NCBI GenBank assembly: GCA_963921425.1
Contig: OY992836.1
Coordinates: 17,811,614-17,875,613 of the forward strand
From: Dryas octopetala
Taxonomy: Eukaryota > Streptophyta > Magnoliopsida > Rosales > Rosaceae
Length of the DNA: 64,000 bases
Direction: 5' to 3'
Below the pieces are notes generated by a model. That model saw only the letters and a list, made by a program, of their open reading frames with translations, had not been told where the DNA came from and ran no database searches. Positions 36,882 through 48,081 of the stretch are shown one piece after another. A program made the position numbers and the translations under genes. Every line of letters starts with the position of its first letter. Within the stretch, counting starts at the first letter, position 1.

Positions 36882-37130
36882 TACAGAACTCAAAGAGACA
36901 GAGAGAGAGTCTGAGTGAGTTGAGTGATTCTAACCCCTATTGTGTTATAATCAATGGGATAAATTAAAAAAGGGTAAAACTGGAACATTAAAAAAATATG
37001 GGTCAAACTATTAGTTGACTAGGGGGTTTTGGGAGAGATTAAATGTCCAATAGGGGGTTGGAAAATAGTTTTATTAAGGGTGGAGGTTTATAAATAACCA
37101 AGTTCAAACTTGGGGGTTTTAAATAGTTTA
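35441..37130. mobile_element. Putative non-autonomous element loaded with tandem repeats
   Basis: The ends are loosely inverted: TAATTTTAAACACCCTACTC near 35457 and the complement of AACTTGGGGGTTTTAAATAG near 37107. Both are followed inward by AAACCCCC/AAAACCCCCT-type runs. Inside are GCTGACGCATGC 10-11 bp repeats (35566-35605), a roughly 30-bp ACTGAAACTGAATTTCA array (35690-35830), an 18-bp CTGAAACTGTTTCACGAG array (36200-36270), a GC-rich segment (36460-36830) and a (GA)28 tract (36823-36878). No TSD was found and no transposase is present. It may be a Mutator-like or other element with captured promoter/UTR sequence; class uncertain. Confidence 0.45.
36823..36878. repeat. (GA)28 microsatellite
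   Basis: Uninterrupted GA repeat of 56 bp; open frames running through it are artefacts. Confidence 0.95.
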
Positions 37131-38646
37131 CATTAATGAAAACCCTGCTGAATGTTTGTCCACTACTCTTACTACTTCTGCTAGCTAGCTTCATAAAATT
37201 ACAATAAATATATTCATACCATTCTTCTACAACTCTATGTCCATACATAAAATGATATCAAATATGTATTAAATCTACGTACATTCCATACTTTTTAACT
37301 TTCTTTTCCATGATATAAATAATTTTCAATAATAATTTAGGTCATTATTACGACTTTGAGTTTGAGGAAAACTGCATTTTTTTAATTGAAAAAAAAAATG
37401 CACAAAATGCTGTTGAGATCATACTGAAAAGCTCTAATAATAGAATAAGTAAGATATGGAAAAGATGTGGGGAGGGGGTTGGGGGCAATATTTGTCCCAT
37501 GCCTGCACAAGCATTGATTGCGTTTTGGCAATACTAAGCTGAGCACTTGTACTCCCATGTATATCCCATGCAATAATTATAACCCATGTTTCTCATCATC
37601 TGTTCAATGAACTAACATTCCTCCATCCCATAACTTAAAAGCAACATACTGCAGAGAAATTTCTGACAAAAAAAAAAACATACTGCAGAGAAAATATAGT
37701 CATCCTGATCAAGGGTTCCATCACAAGTTGGTAGCCAACGATCCCTCTTAATCTACAGCTTAATTAGAGCTCACCATAGTACACTTAATCTCATATACTT
37801 AATTTTGAGAGATTCATTATTAGAGAATTTGTGGTAAGAAACTTAAATTGAAAGATAATGCATTCATGGGTTTATGAATTGTTCAAATAAATTATATATT
37901 GATTTTAATATTGTACGTAGCAGATATCTAGCCATTAAATGCATCGTCTCTCGGTTTAAATCTCTTAAGTAAGCACTTTTAATTTTAATGTATATCACAT
38001 ATTTTTTTTTATCTTTGTAATTTACTAATTAACTAATTAGTAAAGAAATGAAGGTTAATTTCGAAATCAGAGAGTAATTCCTGCAAACATGATTATGAAG
38101 TTAGTTTGTCTCATCAATATTAAAGGTTTACTAAATGATAAAAATGCTTTAATTAGCAATTAGCTAGCAAGTATTACAAGTCAAAGCAACAAGTAATTTG
38201 AGCTCAAAATCTCAAAAAGAGCCCTAGAAAAGATGTCAAAATTAGCATTAAACATAAACCTAGAGTTCGACCAAAAACAAACATGAACCTAGACTACTGG
38301 CCTAGTGGCTCAGATGGCCCAATATTGATTATACAATACGTACATATTAATAATTAAATAATCATGTTGGTTTATTGAGATGATCATTGGTTTAGGTGTG
38401 TGGTGGGATATGTGAACCTATATATTTGTGTGGCTAGCATCCAATGATCAGTACTCGATCTATACCATTCTTTATAATTTCTAACTGCGGGCCGGCTTGT
38501 GGGGTGAAAATTTTGCAGATAGGGTTTTGGTATCTATATGGGGTGTGTGTAGTAGCATTTCACACATCTCTCCTTTTGCTTTGTCTTTTTTTACTTGTTT
38601 GTTTTGGGTGTCAACAAGTCACGTGAATGTCTTATACTAGCTTGTT

Positions 38647-38648
<2 letters not shown>
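37131..38648. other. Intergenic, upstream of the GATA gene
   Basis: AT-rich sequence, no gene recognised. AACATACTGCAGAGAAA is repeated at 37643 and 37678. Confidence 0.45.
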
Positions 38649-38745
<97 letters not shown>

Positions 38746-38749
38746 CTCT
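38649..38749 (+). promoter_or_regulatory. (CT)50 tract upstream of the GATA gene
   Basis: About 100 bp of CT with one slip near 38728, then a second (CT)10 at 38861-38880, 190-420 bp before the GATA start codon. Such tracts are common in plant core promoters and 5' leaders and can bind GAGA-binding BBR/BPC proteins. Position fits promoter or leader; function is inferred. Confidence 0.55.
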
Positions 38750-39069
38750 AGATCTCGATCTCTCTATTGCCTTGTCAAGCTAGCCTGCTCTCCTTTAAAA
38801 GAGTTTCACCAGTCTACAGCTTAGGCCCTTTTGCCCCTCTCCCTTCTCGCTCTGTCTCATCTCTCTCTCTCTCTCTCTCTAAAGATCGATCGATCTCTCT
38901 ACTTCCCTAGCTAGGTAGCTAGCTATGTCTCCCATCTGATCAGACCTAACCTGTTCCACCTTGACTGGAGTACTAGCTACTACATAAGATCCATTGATTT
39001 GAGTGTTGTGAATTAGCTAGTTTGCTGATCTTTCTCTCACACCACACTCCCACCCCCATCAATATATAC

Positions 39070-40490
39070 ATGGCTCCACCTTATCTTAATCCATCACCAC
39101 CCTCCCCTTTTCTTGAGCTTAGCGGAGATCATGATCATCAATACCACCATCTCAGCTTCAATAATCTAGAACCTCAAACTTCTTTTTCATCTTCATCTCT
39201 TTCTAATCCCCTATTCTTAACTCCAGCTCAAGTCCAACAACCATCTGATGATCATAATATATCGATTGAAGTACCACAAAAGTTTCAATTCCAACTACTA
39301 GAGGTAATTAATAATTAATAATACATATAGTACAAACTTAATCTATATATGCCATCTATTTATATCTTTAATTTTATGATTAATTTCCTAATTAATTGTC
39401 TTCACTTGATCTCATGCATGCTATATAAATATTTATATCACTATAATCTCATCAATTGATCGACCATTTTCTTAATTTTTTTAGGGTGCTGATCACATTG
39501 TTTCATGTGGCGGATCATGTGATGATCATCATCAAACCCTTCATCAAAATGAAGGTGATCAGAGTGGTACTCTCATCAAATTAAGTATTTTCAAGAATGG
39601 ATCAGCTGACAGAAATTATGATGAAAATCAAAGTTCTGAGATCAATAGTACTTCTTCAGTCAAGTGGATGTCTTCAAAAATGAGGATCATGAGGAAGATG
39701 ACCAGCCCGGATCAAACAATCAGCAGCAGTACTAGTACTACTACAGATCATGCACCAATGAACTTGATTTCGTCATCACACAAGTTGGAAGATGATCAGC
39801 AGAAGCTGCATCCATCATCATCATCATCACCTCTAGGAACTGATCAGAGCTGCAGCAACCTTTCTTCAAACAACATGATGAACCCAATTAGGGTTTGCTC
39901 TGATTGTAACACTACCAAGACTCCTCTGTGGAGGAGCGGACCAAGGGGTCCTAAGGTAATTAATTAATCTTCTGATCGACTTCTCTTTATTAAAGAATCC
40001 ACCCATGAACAATTAATTATTCTAATCCTAACTCATTTACTCCATATATATAGTGTACGTAATTGGATTTAGTCTTCTATATTTTGATCATTTGCACAAT
40101 TAATTATGTTGGAACCAGTCACTTTGCAACGCCTGTGGAATTCGACAAAGGAAGGCAAGACGAGCAATGGCGGCGGCTGCAAACGACACAACCCTGGCAG
40201 TGGAGGCGCGACCTACAATGAAGAGTATGAAGGTGAAACAAAAAGACAGTAAATCAAGAATTAAGGGTTGTAGTAGTAGCACTGTTCCGTTCAAGAAGAG
40301 GTGCAAACTCACCTCCCCACCATCATCTCAAGGCAGACCAAAGAAGCAGCTTTGTTTTGAGGATTTCACAATAATGATGAATGATACCAATTCATCAGGC
40401 AGTGCCACTGTTCAACGAGTTTTCCCACAAGATGAGAAGGAAGCTGCGATCCTGCTAATGGCTCTTTCTTGTGGACTTGTTCATGGTTGA
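39070..40490 (+). CDS. GATA21: GATA transcription factor, class B with LLM domain (GNC/GNL type)
   Basis: Exons 39070-39303, 39485-39955 and 40119-40490; GT-AG introns; 1077 nt, 358 aa. I chose ATG 39070 because it gives the family-like start MAPPYLNPSPPSPFLEL; an in-frame ATG at 39022 adds 16 unlikely residues. The N-terminal half is rich in Ser, His and Asp/Glu. A type-IV zinc finger follows: CSDCNTTKTPLWRSGPRGPK joined to SLCNACGIRQRKARR (C-X2-C-X18-C-X2-C). The finger coding is split by intron 2 after GPRGPK. The C-terminus has LLMALSCGLVHG, the LLM motif that defines the GNC/GNL (GATA21/22, cytokinin-responsive) group, which controls greening, chloroplast development and gibberellin/cytokinin outputs. 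A basic stretch (FKKRCK) may be a nuclear signal. GATA21 and GATA22 cannot be separated here. Confidence 0.92.
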
Positions 40491-41751
40491 GTTTCAATAT
40501 TTAATTATCAGTCCACTAGCTTCTTTTGTAGTAGTAGTACTGCTACTTTAATTAACTATATTATTATTAGAGCTAGAGCTAGCTAGCTAGCAATTAAGTT
40601 TAAGCTGGCCAGATAGAGTGAGATCTAGAGAGCAACAAAATTAGAGATCGAGGATCCAAAATTCAATTAAATATAAAGTTATGTGTTGTGTGATTTTAAT
40701 TATGAGCTGATTATTATGGGTGTAGTGTACGTGGACAAGTACGTTAATTGATAAATATTAACCAAATTATGGTTGCTCTTCTTGTTAATTATATGTCTGT
40801 ACTCTAGCTTGTTGTGTTATGATTAATTAATTTCCCATGGTTTGCCGCATCTCTTTTATCTTCTTTGTCCTTTTGTTGTTTGATTTCTTGAATTAATCAT
40901 ATATCAGTTAATTAATTAGTACACATCTAAATTAAATGAGACCAATTAATTAGTTAGGGTTCTTCATTATGAGAGGTAGTACTTTAATTGAATTGAGTTA
41001 AAGTAATTGATGTCCGCTTTTGGAATATTGTAGAGTAGAGTGCATGGCAACAAAAATTTGAGTCACATGATCATAAATAGCACTGCATGCATTAATTCGA
41101 TCCGTTGGCACAAATATTGAGGGATGCAGATAGCTCGTTCTACATATAAGTACAAGTTGCAAATTAATTAAACTGCATATATATATATATATGTGGAGCA
41201 AATTCTAAATTCTAAATTGAGCTAGGTTTAAAGAGATTTTTGGGCTCTACAAAGAACAAGTCTTTTTACAGTCTTTTATTCTGGAAAGTTTAATGGTGGC
41301 CTTACTGGCTAGCAATCATGATGGTGATGATTCACAGTTGAATGCAGCTTTTTGTGTTGCGAAAGGTCACCTAATTACTAGCTAGCTTGTAGACAGAAGT
41401 ACTCTTGTCCCGGACATTGTCTGGATTCGAAGCCGAGTAGCAGTCGCATAGTCTTCAAAAAGCATTAGTACAAGCTAGGAGAACGACTAAACTAATTTGT
41501 AGTCTGCACTGGCACCACTGCACAGACGCAGCAGCCTACAGTCAAGTTCAAAGTGGATACAATACATATATATATCATTAGATTAATTACTTAGTTTTGA
41601 CCCAAAAACAATATTAATTAGTCAGTTATCAGGAATGACTTTAATTGAGTTTGCCTGAGAGAGAGAAATGGTATTAATTATTCTTAAGATCGAACATGCA
41701 TAAATAATCAAATACATCAAATACGTACATATATATATATGCATACATATA
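40491..41751. other. 3' flank of the GATA gene
   Basis: Contains the presumed 3' UTR and AT-rich intergenic DNA, with a short TA tract at 41177-41192. No further gene recognised. Confidence 0.5.
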
Positions 41752-41793
41752 GAGGAAGCGTTAAGTAAAGATACCCTCACTACAAGAAAAACA

Positions 41794-42290
41794 TATTTGG
41801 GCGACCACACTTTGGGCGACGAACATATATTCGTCGCCCAAAGCAATTTAGGGCGACGAACAAGAAATTTTGTCGCTCAATGTCATAAAGGTTTGGGCGA
41901 CGAAAAACATGTTCCTCGCCCAAAGTTACTTTGGGCAACGAACTCATCTCGTCGCCTAAAAATACGCAACAAACAATTAATTGAGAAATACATTGGGCGA
42001 GGAATATACAGGTTCGTCGCCCAAAGTGACTTTGGGCGAGGAAAATGTAAATTCCTCGCCCAAACTTACTTTGGGTGACAAAATATTTCGTCGCCCAAAC
42101 TCATTTTGGGCGAGAAATATACATATTCCTCGCCCAAAGGCTCTTTGGGTGACGAAATTATATTCGTCGCCCAAAGGGTCATCCTGTTTTGTAATAATGG
42201 TTTGGGCGAGGAACCTAACATTTCGTCGCCCAAAGTTACCCCAAAGTGACTTTGGGCGACGAAATTTTTAGTTCCTCGCCCAAAGTAAGA
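41794..42290. repeat. Left subterminal hairpin repeats of the CACTA element
   Basis: More than a dozen copies of TTTGGGCGA(C/G)GAA in alternating orientation, forming 30-45 bp hairpin units. Variants GACGAA and GAGGAA alternate. By analogy with maize En/Spm, such motifs are candidate TNPA binding sites. Confidence 0.85.
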
Positions 42291-42350
42291 ATACTTTTTT
42301 GTTTACAATTTTATATATGTAATAGCATACGATACGATTGTATTTCCAAA

Positions 42351-43150
42351 GATCATAACCATTCATTTTTTAATTCCCCACTCAAGGATCATCCATGCAA
42401 AAAATTAGCTCAATCGGAGATGTAGAAGTTAGGTAACAGTGGTTGAACTTATACACGATTGTAAATTTTCTAATACGAATCGAAGTATGAGATGAATTCC
42501 GATTTAGCCGATTTTTTGCAAGGATGATCTTCCAGTATAAACGAATAGAATGAACGGTTCCGATCGTTGAAATCACATTGTAGTCTTCACAAATTGTTGA
42601 ATTGCCAAAATTTCTACCCAAAAGTTAATATAATTATACTCTTCAAGTGTATTTGTATGTAGAAGATCACTTTTGTATTGTGTTTTTAACGATCCGAACC
42701 GATCATTCCTTAGTGGCTCACTCAAAGATCATCCATGCAAAAAATTAACTCAATTGGAGATGTAGAAGTTAGGTTTAGCATTTAGGATGTATGAACGATC
42801 TTGATTCTTATAATAATAATCGAACGGGTAGATGAACTCCGATTGAGCCGATTTTTTCCAGGGTTGATCTTTGAGTATGAACATATATGAAGAATGGCTC
42901 TGATTGTGATAATCACGTTGTGGTCTTCACAATTATTGAAGCTACAAGGTTTTAACGAAAGAGTTGATATAATTTTATTCTTCAAATGCAAAAACCACTG
43001 ATTTATATGTAGAACCTTATATGTCGATTGTGTTTTTAACGATCTGAACCGTTCATTTATTAGTTTGTCACTCAAAGATCATTCCTCTAAAATATTAGGT
43101 CAATTGGAGATCTAGAAGTTTGGTATTGGAGCTCGAACGTATGAACGATC
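42351..43150. repeat. Tandem repeat of about 345 bp in the CACTA interior
   Basis: Unit starts (GATCCGAACCG-like) at 42351, 42691 and 43041, spacing 340 and 350 bp. Each contains CTCAAAGATCATCCATGCAA then AAAATTA and, about 100 bp on, a partial inverted partner (GATTGAGCCGATTTTTTCCA). The same family occurs in the hAT element at 50609. Confidence 0.8.
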
Positions 43151-43424
43151 ATGGTTCATAAAAAAATTCAACTTTGGGTGACGAAATTTAGCTTTAGGCG
43201 ACGAATAGTGCGTCGCCCAAAGTCTGAAATTATGGCGGGATAAAACGGTGCCCTAAAGTCAACGACTTTGGGCGACGAACATGAATTCGTCGCCCAAAGT
43301 CGTTAAGTTTATATCCAACACTGGTTCACTTCAGTCACTCTCCTCACTCCCTCCTCCTCCTCCTCCTCCCTCCTCTTCCTCCCTCCGCCTCCTCCTCCTC
43401 TTTCCTCCTTCCCCGAAACCCAAA

Positions 43425-43615
43425 ACCAACCCCCCCATCGGCAACCCACCCCCCTACCGAAACCCACCCCCCCGAAAACCCACCCCCGCCGAAACCCACC
43501 CCCCACCCGAATACCCACCCCCGCCGAAACCCACCCCCCACCCGAAACCCACCCTCCCCCGAAAACCCACCCCCACCGAAACCCATCCCCCCCCAGCCGA
43601 AACCAGCTCACCTAA
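43425..43615. repeat. C-rich minisatellite (CCGAAACCCACCCCC units)
   Basis: Imperfect 14-17 bp units with core CCGAAACCCACCCC. It is preceded by a CCTCCT tract (43345-43400). The open frame 43281-43670 through it encodes only Pro/Thr-rich repeats; it could be an upstream exon of the transposon transcript, but there is no supporting homology. Confidence 0.8.
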
Positions 43616-44309
43616 ACCCCCCTTCCAAGCCGAAACCAGCTCGATCAACACCCCCCCGAAACAGGTAATTTTTTTTTTTTTGAATTTATGGTATTTTCTG
43701 GGTATTTTTTGGTATTTACTTTTTTTTTTTGTATTTTCTGTTTTTTATGGTATTTTCTGTTTTTTATGTTTTCTAATATTGTGGATTTTGTACTTGTTGT
43801 GGATTTTGCATAAATTGGTTGTGAAATTTCTGATTTTAGTGGTAATTAGTTAATGTTGTGGGTTTTTTTTAATTTAGTGGTTTGGTTGTGAAATCTGAAT
43901 TTAGATTGATGTTGGGCTTATATTTGAGAATGATTTCTTTTTTTGGTGAAGGAAGGATAGTGTTGCATTTGTTGTGAAGGATAATTGCATTTTTGGTGAG
44001 GTATGTGTTTAATCTATCTTTTAGTTAAGTTTTTGTATGATTTAGTATTTAATGTTTCATATATAATTGTATTAAATTTTTGAGTGAATTAGTTTGTATG
44101 TTAAAATTAATTACAAAATTGATTAATTAAATTGTATGTTTTTATATGCTAAAATTTAATAGTTTGTTTGTATGCTTATATGTATATTGTTAGATTAATT
44201 ATAGTTTAGTTTGTATGTTACATTTAGTTTAGTTGTAATTGCAAAATTTCCGATGACGTAGTCCAGCACTCCTCGAGTACTGGGTGAGGTCATGTGGCAC
44301 GAAGCGCTT

Positions 44310-44381
44310 GTGCGAAGTTATCAATCGATAACTTTGTACATTTAACTAGTCGTGCGAAGTTATCAGTGGATAACTTTGTAC
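44310..44381. repeat. Two copies of a 31-bp near-palindrome
   Basis: GTGCGAAGTTATC-AATC-GATAACTTTGTAC (44310-44340) and GTGCGAAGTTATC-AGTG-GATAACTTTGTAC (44352-44382) are direct repeats 42 bp apart. Each has 10-13 bp inverted arms around a 4-bp centre. They lie about 270 bp before the TNPA-like start codon. Confidence 0.85.
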
Positions 44382-44649
44382 ACTAAATTTAAATTCACCT
44401 TAGACCCGTTCGAGAGTCTATTGGACGCGCGCATGGGCGCTGGGCGTGACTTACTGCGCTCCAATATGATTCTTGAATTGTCCAAATTACCCATGGACAG
44501 TTTGGGAGTACACAATTATGTGTTGTGGTTAGCGGTTCATGTGATGTGGATTAGTTAGTTTGTTAGTTTTTAAATATAAAATTTAGTTTAATTACAAAAT
44601 ATAGATTAATTAGTTTGAGAAATATAATTTAGTTATAAGGTGAAAGGCG

Positions 44650-46158
44650 ATGGAGTCAGCTCCCAATGATGTAGTTCAGCCATCCTCGAGTACTGGGAGC
44701 CCCTCTATGCCACGGAGGGCCCGTCGATCTCACCGCTCTAGTCAGGTCACCGCTTCCGCTTCATCTACTGCGACGTCATCCACTGCGACGAGGGGACCAT
44801 GTAGTGGGTTGAAGTCCTCTCGGATCGTGCGCAGTACTGGGGCGCGGATTCCAGTCATGTGTGTGCAAAACGGCCGACGACCGTTAGATCCTAACGTTGA
44901 CAGTTTGTTCTCGCATGATGTGGGGGCTATTATTCGTGCCGAGTGCGCCATGGTTGCAACCACTTGGAAAAAATTGCCGGCAGAGATTCAACACAAAGTG
45001 ATCCGCTCCATCTCAGTGAGTATATAGCTTAATAATTAATTCAAAATGATAAATTTGATCATTCATAACAATCTAATATTTTTTTCAGGTTAACTTTGAC
45101 ATTCAGATGGATGATCCCCTCACTGTCACGTACATGACAGATTTACTCATCAAGTCCTACAGGCAGTGGAAGCACGAACTACACGTGCATTTCAAGGGAT
45201 TTTCGTCGGCAGTTGAGGCATTGGCGAACCCCCCTATGGAGTTGGTAGAGCGGTCTGACCAGTGGCGTTTTTTGTGCGATCATTTCATGAGTCCGTCGTT
45301 TTTGGTACGTTTTATCATTTTAAGGCTTTAAAAAATCGATTATTGTTTTGTTATTCTATTATTGTATACATACACTAACATTTATAATTTGCTTGATATT
45401 TAATAGAAGAAGTCGGTCGCCAACGCCAGAAACCGGAAAGGGAAGCCGTTTAACCATCATAGTGGTCCGACGCCCATCTCATATCGAGTGGAGTCGCTAC
45501 GTCGGGTACGTCATTATTTAATTTAATACATATATATTCTTTAATATTGGTTGGGTCTTTGACAAAATTATTTTCTTTTTCAGCGTGGGTCGCAATTCCC
45601 GGAGATAGATACTTTCGGAGATATCTATGTTCATCCCGGTTGTGATGCGGCCAAGGCAAAACATGTTAGTTTTTTATATTTTAAAATTCATCATATAATT
45701 TTTTATATTTATTTTTCTAATTGGTTACTTGTATATATAACATTTTGAAGGATGAGATGGTGGCCAACTCGAGAATATATTTGGAGAGCTTGGCCGAGCA
45801 GCACCCTCCGGGTACTCCGTTGGAGTCGATTCCAGTACCCGATCCCGATGTCGGACTTCGTATTATGATAGACTCACTGGGTGTTAGGCCCGGTAAGGAA
45901 ATACGCGGCATGGGATATGGGCGGATTCGTGATGTTCGATCCTCGTCTTCGTCTTCATCTTCGTCTCAGCCATCTGCAGTCGTCGCAGGGTTGTCCGCTC
46001 AAATGAAGAAGTTGCAGGAGGACTTACGAGCTGAGAGAGCGGAGAAGGAGGCGTTGTATGCTGCATTGACCAAGGCGATACCTGGGTTTGTCCCGCCACC
46101 ATCTTCTCATCAACCTCCGTCAGATATGAATGATGATGATGCTACTAGTTTAGAATAG
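44650..46158 (+). CDS. CACTA-encoded TNPA-like protein (Ptta/En/Spm transposase family)
   Basis: Exons 44650-45015, 45089-45304, 45407-45505, 45584-45664 and 45751-46158, all GT-AG and phase 0; 1170 nt, 389 aa, stop TAG. Order: Ser/Arg-rich N-terminus (RRARRSHRSSQ); a conserved block (VDSLFSHDVGAIIRAECAM and W KKLPAEIQHKV); a central domain with SYRQWKHELHVHFKGF and WRFLCDHFMSPSF; ESLAEQHPPGTPLESIPVPD; a Ser run; and a C-terminal coiled coil (LSAQMKKLQEDLRAERAEKE). This matches the plant transposase family Ptta/En/Spm (PF03004 as I recall it), thought to bind subterminal repeats, not to cut DNA. The frame is open throughout, so it could still be made. Symbol withheld. Confidence 0.85.
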
Positions 46159-46314
46159 ATTGACTATATATATTAGGGTTAATTACTACTTTGTATGGAT
46201 ATTTTGATATATAAATTTATGAATTCTGTTTTATATAGTTTTTGAATAAAGAAATTTTTTTTAAATATTAAATTTAAATATATAATTTAAATAAAAAAAA
46301 TTAAAAAAAAAAAA

Positions 46315-46790
46315 TGTTTGGGCGACGGAATTTTTCGTCGCCCAAAGAATGTTTGGGCGACGAACAAAGTTATTCGTCGCCCAAACACCCTTTGGGCGAC
46401 GAAAAATTCCGTCGCCTAAAGCACGTTCTAGCGAGGAAATTAGTTATTCCTCTCCCAAATCTTGTTTAGGCGACGGATAATTTCGTCGCCCAAACATGCT
46501 TTGGGCGAGGAATAAGTGTGTTCGTCGCCCAAACCCTCTTTGGGCGACGAAATTTGTCCGTCGCCTAAACTTTCTTTGGGCGACGAATTTTATGTGTTAG
46601 GAGACGAAAAAAATCCGTTGCCCCAGGTGCCTTTGGGCGACGAAATTTAGAAGTTCGTCGCCCAAACTCTTGGGCGTCACATTTTGGGCGTCCAAACGCT
46701 CGACGAACGCATTTCATCCCCCAAAAGTTTGGGCGACGAAAATCTACTTTGGGCGACAAATTTTGTTCCTCTCCGAAACCCTTTTTTCTT
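46315..46790. repeat. Right subterminal hairpin repeats of the CACTA element
   Basis: Same TTTGGGCGACGAA/TTCGTCGCCCAAA hairpin units as the left end, again with (G/C)AGGAA variants. Density is similar at both ends. Confidence 0.85.
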
Positions 46791-47168
46791 GTAGTGCCTT
46801 ATTTTAAGAGAAGTAAGAACATTTTTTTTTGGGTATCACCCAGCAATAAAGTTCAAAAATCGAAACCATCTTTTTTTTAGGTAATTCCTTAAGGGTTGTT
46901 CTTGTAAAAAATCAGTTAAATCGGTTATTGTTTGATCATCTAAACTATGCGGGCAAACACAATAAGTCAGATAAATTATTGAAATGATCGACGTTGACAC
47001 TTGGCAGTAATAAACTAGCTAAACGATTTCCGATTTGGCTAATTTTTTGCAAAGGTGAAAATAATATTCTAAAATATAGATGGTTTCGATTATCAAATTG
47101 TAGGCCTAAAAAAGATATTCTTATTTTTCTTAAAGTAAGGATATCCTCCTTCCTTTAAGTTCCCTCCA

Positions 47169-48081
47169 TATATATATATAAATAAGTTCTCTCTTTCTTT
47201 TTGGTAATAATAAAAGTTTTCTCTTATTGTCAATGTAAATCATTAAATGTGGTCTCTTGTTCAAATGTTTGGTGGAAACATTTTGAAGTTTGCATTCGGT
47301 AACAACATAATCCCATAACATATCACATATTTAATAAGAGGAAACTTGTTTGTTTATTGGGGTTTGAAGATCCTACACTAGGAACAGTGCTTAACTCCTT
47401 AATTGTATGCAAGAAGAATTCATTCTTCACCCAAAATCACAATATATATGAAGTTATGACTCATCGGAAAGAAGAAATAATGTATGCACATGCATTGATT
47501 TTTTTGTTGTTCTTTATCTTAGGAGATGAAAATTTTGAATTTGAGACCTCTTCTAATTTTTGAAAGAAAAATACCATTAGACTACTGGTTAGTTGGTCTA
47601 AAATTTGTTGGTATCTATTTCCTTACTATAAATTATTTAATAATGCATTTTGTAGCTTTCTTTAAATTTTTTTTTTTGGCAATAAATTTTTTATCTTATA
47701 CATTTGTTCAATATCAATTATTTTAAAATTTTATTTATAGCATCATAATGCCCAAGTCCGAATATGGCCTGAAGCAAAGCCTAATACACTTGGGCAGAGT
47801 CTCCGGGCCCTCCCATCCCCTATTAGGCCCGGCCCAAAATTTTTAAAGAGACCAACAGATTCGGCCCGGTCCGATCTGAAACCAAAAATTTCAAGCTTGG
47901 ACTGACCCATCTTGACCCGTTTTACACGCCTCAGTCAACGCCCTTATGCTTGAATGAAACGACGCGTTGTACTATTCCACAACCGCCTTTTCAACCTAAG
48001 TTCGCGGACTGGTAAAATTTGGTTAAATCAGTTAATTAACGACTCCAGAGCGAGTTCTTCAACTGGGATTTAATTTTCATA
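47169..48081. other. Intergenic; probable original promoter of the 52306 gene
   Basis: No coding seen. GGCCCGGCCCAAAA and TGGGCC-like motifs (47807-47850) and an AAACGACGCGTT element (47957-47968) resemble plant promoter motifs. Before the hAT insertion this DNA would have continued directly into the leader at 52210. Confidence 0.45.

Larger units (their letters stand above)
41778..46796. mobile_element. CACTA (En/Spm) DNA transposon, 5019 bp, TSD CCT
   Basis: Terminal inverted repeats are CACTACAAGAAAAA at 41778 and TTTTTTCTTGTAGTG ending at 46796. The flanks carry the 3-bp duplication CCT (41775-41777 and 46797-46799), diagnostic of CACTA elements. Both subterminal regions (41794-42290 and 46315-46790) are packed with TTTGGGCGACGAA and its complement TTCGTCGCCCAAA, usually as hairpin pairs 8-12 bases apart. 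A third cluster lies at 43165-43315. The interior holds about 345-bp tandem repeats (42351-43150), a C-rich minisatellite (43420-43610) and a five-exon TNPA/Ptta-type gene (44650-46158). No TNPD (Transposase_21) coding was seen, so it probably depends on another element for mobility. Confidence 0.95.
41752..47168. mobile_element. Older foldback element that hosts the CACTA insertion
   Basis: Outside the CACTA element, left flank GAGGAAGCGTTAAGTAAAGA-TACCC and the right-hand continuation (46797 on) CCTTATTTTAAGAGAAGTAAGAAC are mirrored at 47105-47168 (GATATTCTTATTTTTCTTAA, then AGTAAGGATATCC and CTTCCTTTAAGTTCCCTC). Joined across the CACTA, the host element would be about 400 bp. It also contains the TTGTAAAAAATCAGTTAAATCGG motif and its inverted partner. 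No TSD assigned. Confidence 0.5.

Noticed and set aside
36397..36967. ORFs across the (GA)28 tract and GC-rich segment
   Set aside because: No recognisable domain, several frames open at once, and located in a repeat-loaded element.
41797..42290. Regularly spaced repeats that look like a CRISPR array, plus open frames through them
   Set aside because: The units alternate in orientation and sit just inside CACTA terminal repeats in a plant genome; they are transposon subterminal repeats, and the frames are repeat translations.
43281..43853. 190-codon proline-rich ORF
   Set aside because: It is the translation of a CCGAAACCCACCCC minisatellite followed by a T-rich tail; at most an untested upstream exon of the transposon.
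44310..44382. loxP site
   Set aside because: The arms GAAGTTATC...GATAACTTT only superficially resemble lox arms and are in the opposite arrangement; no recombinase is present.
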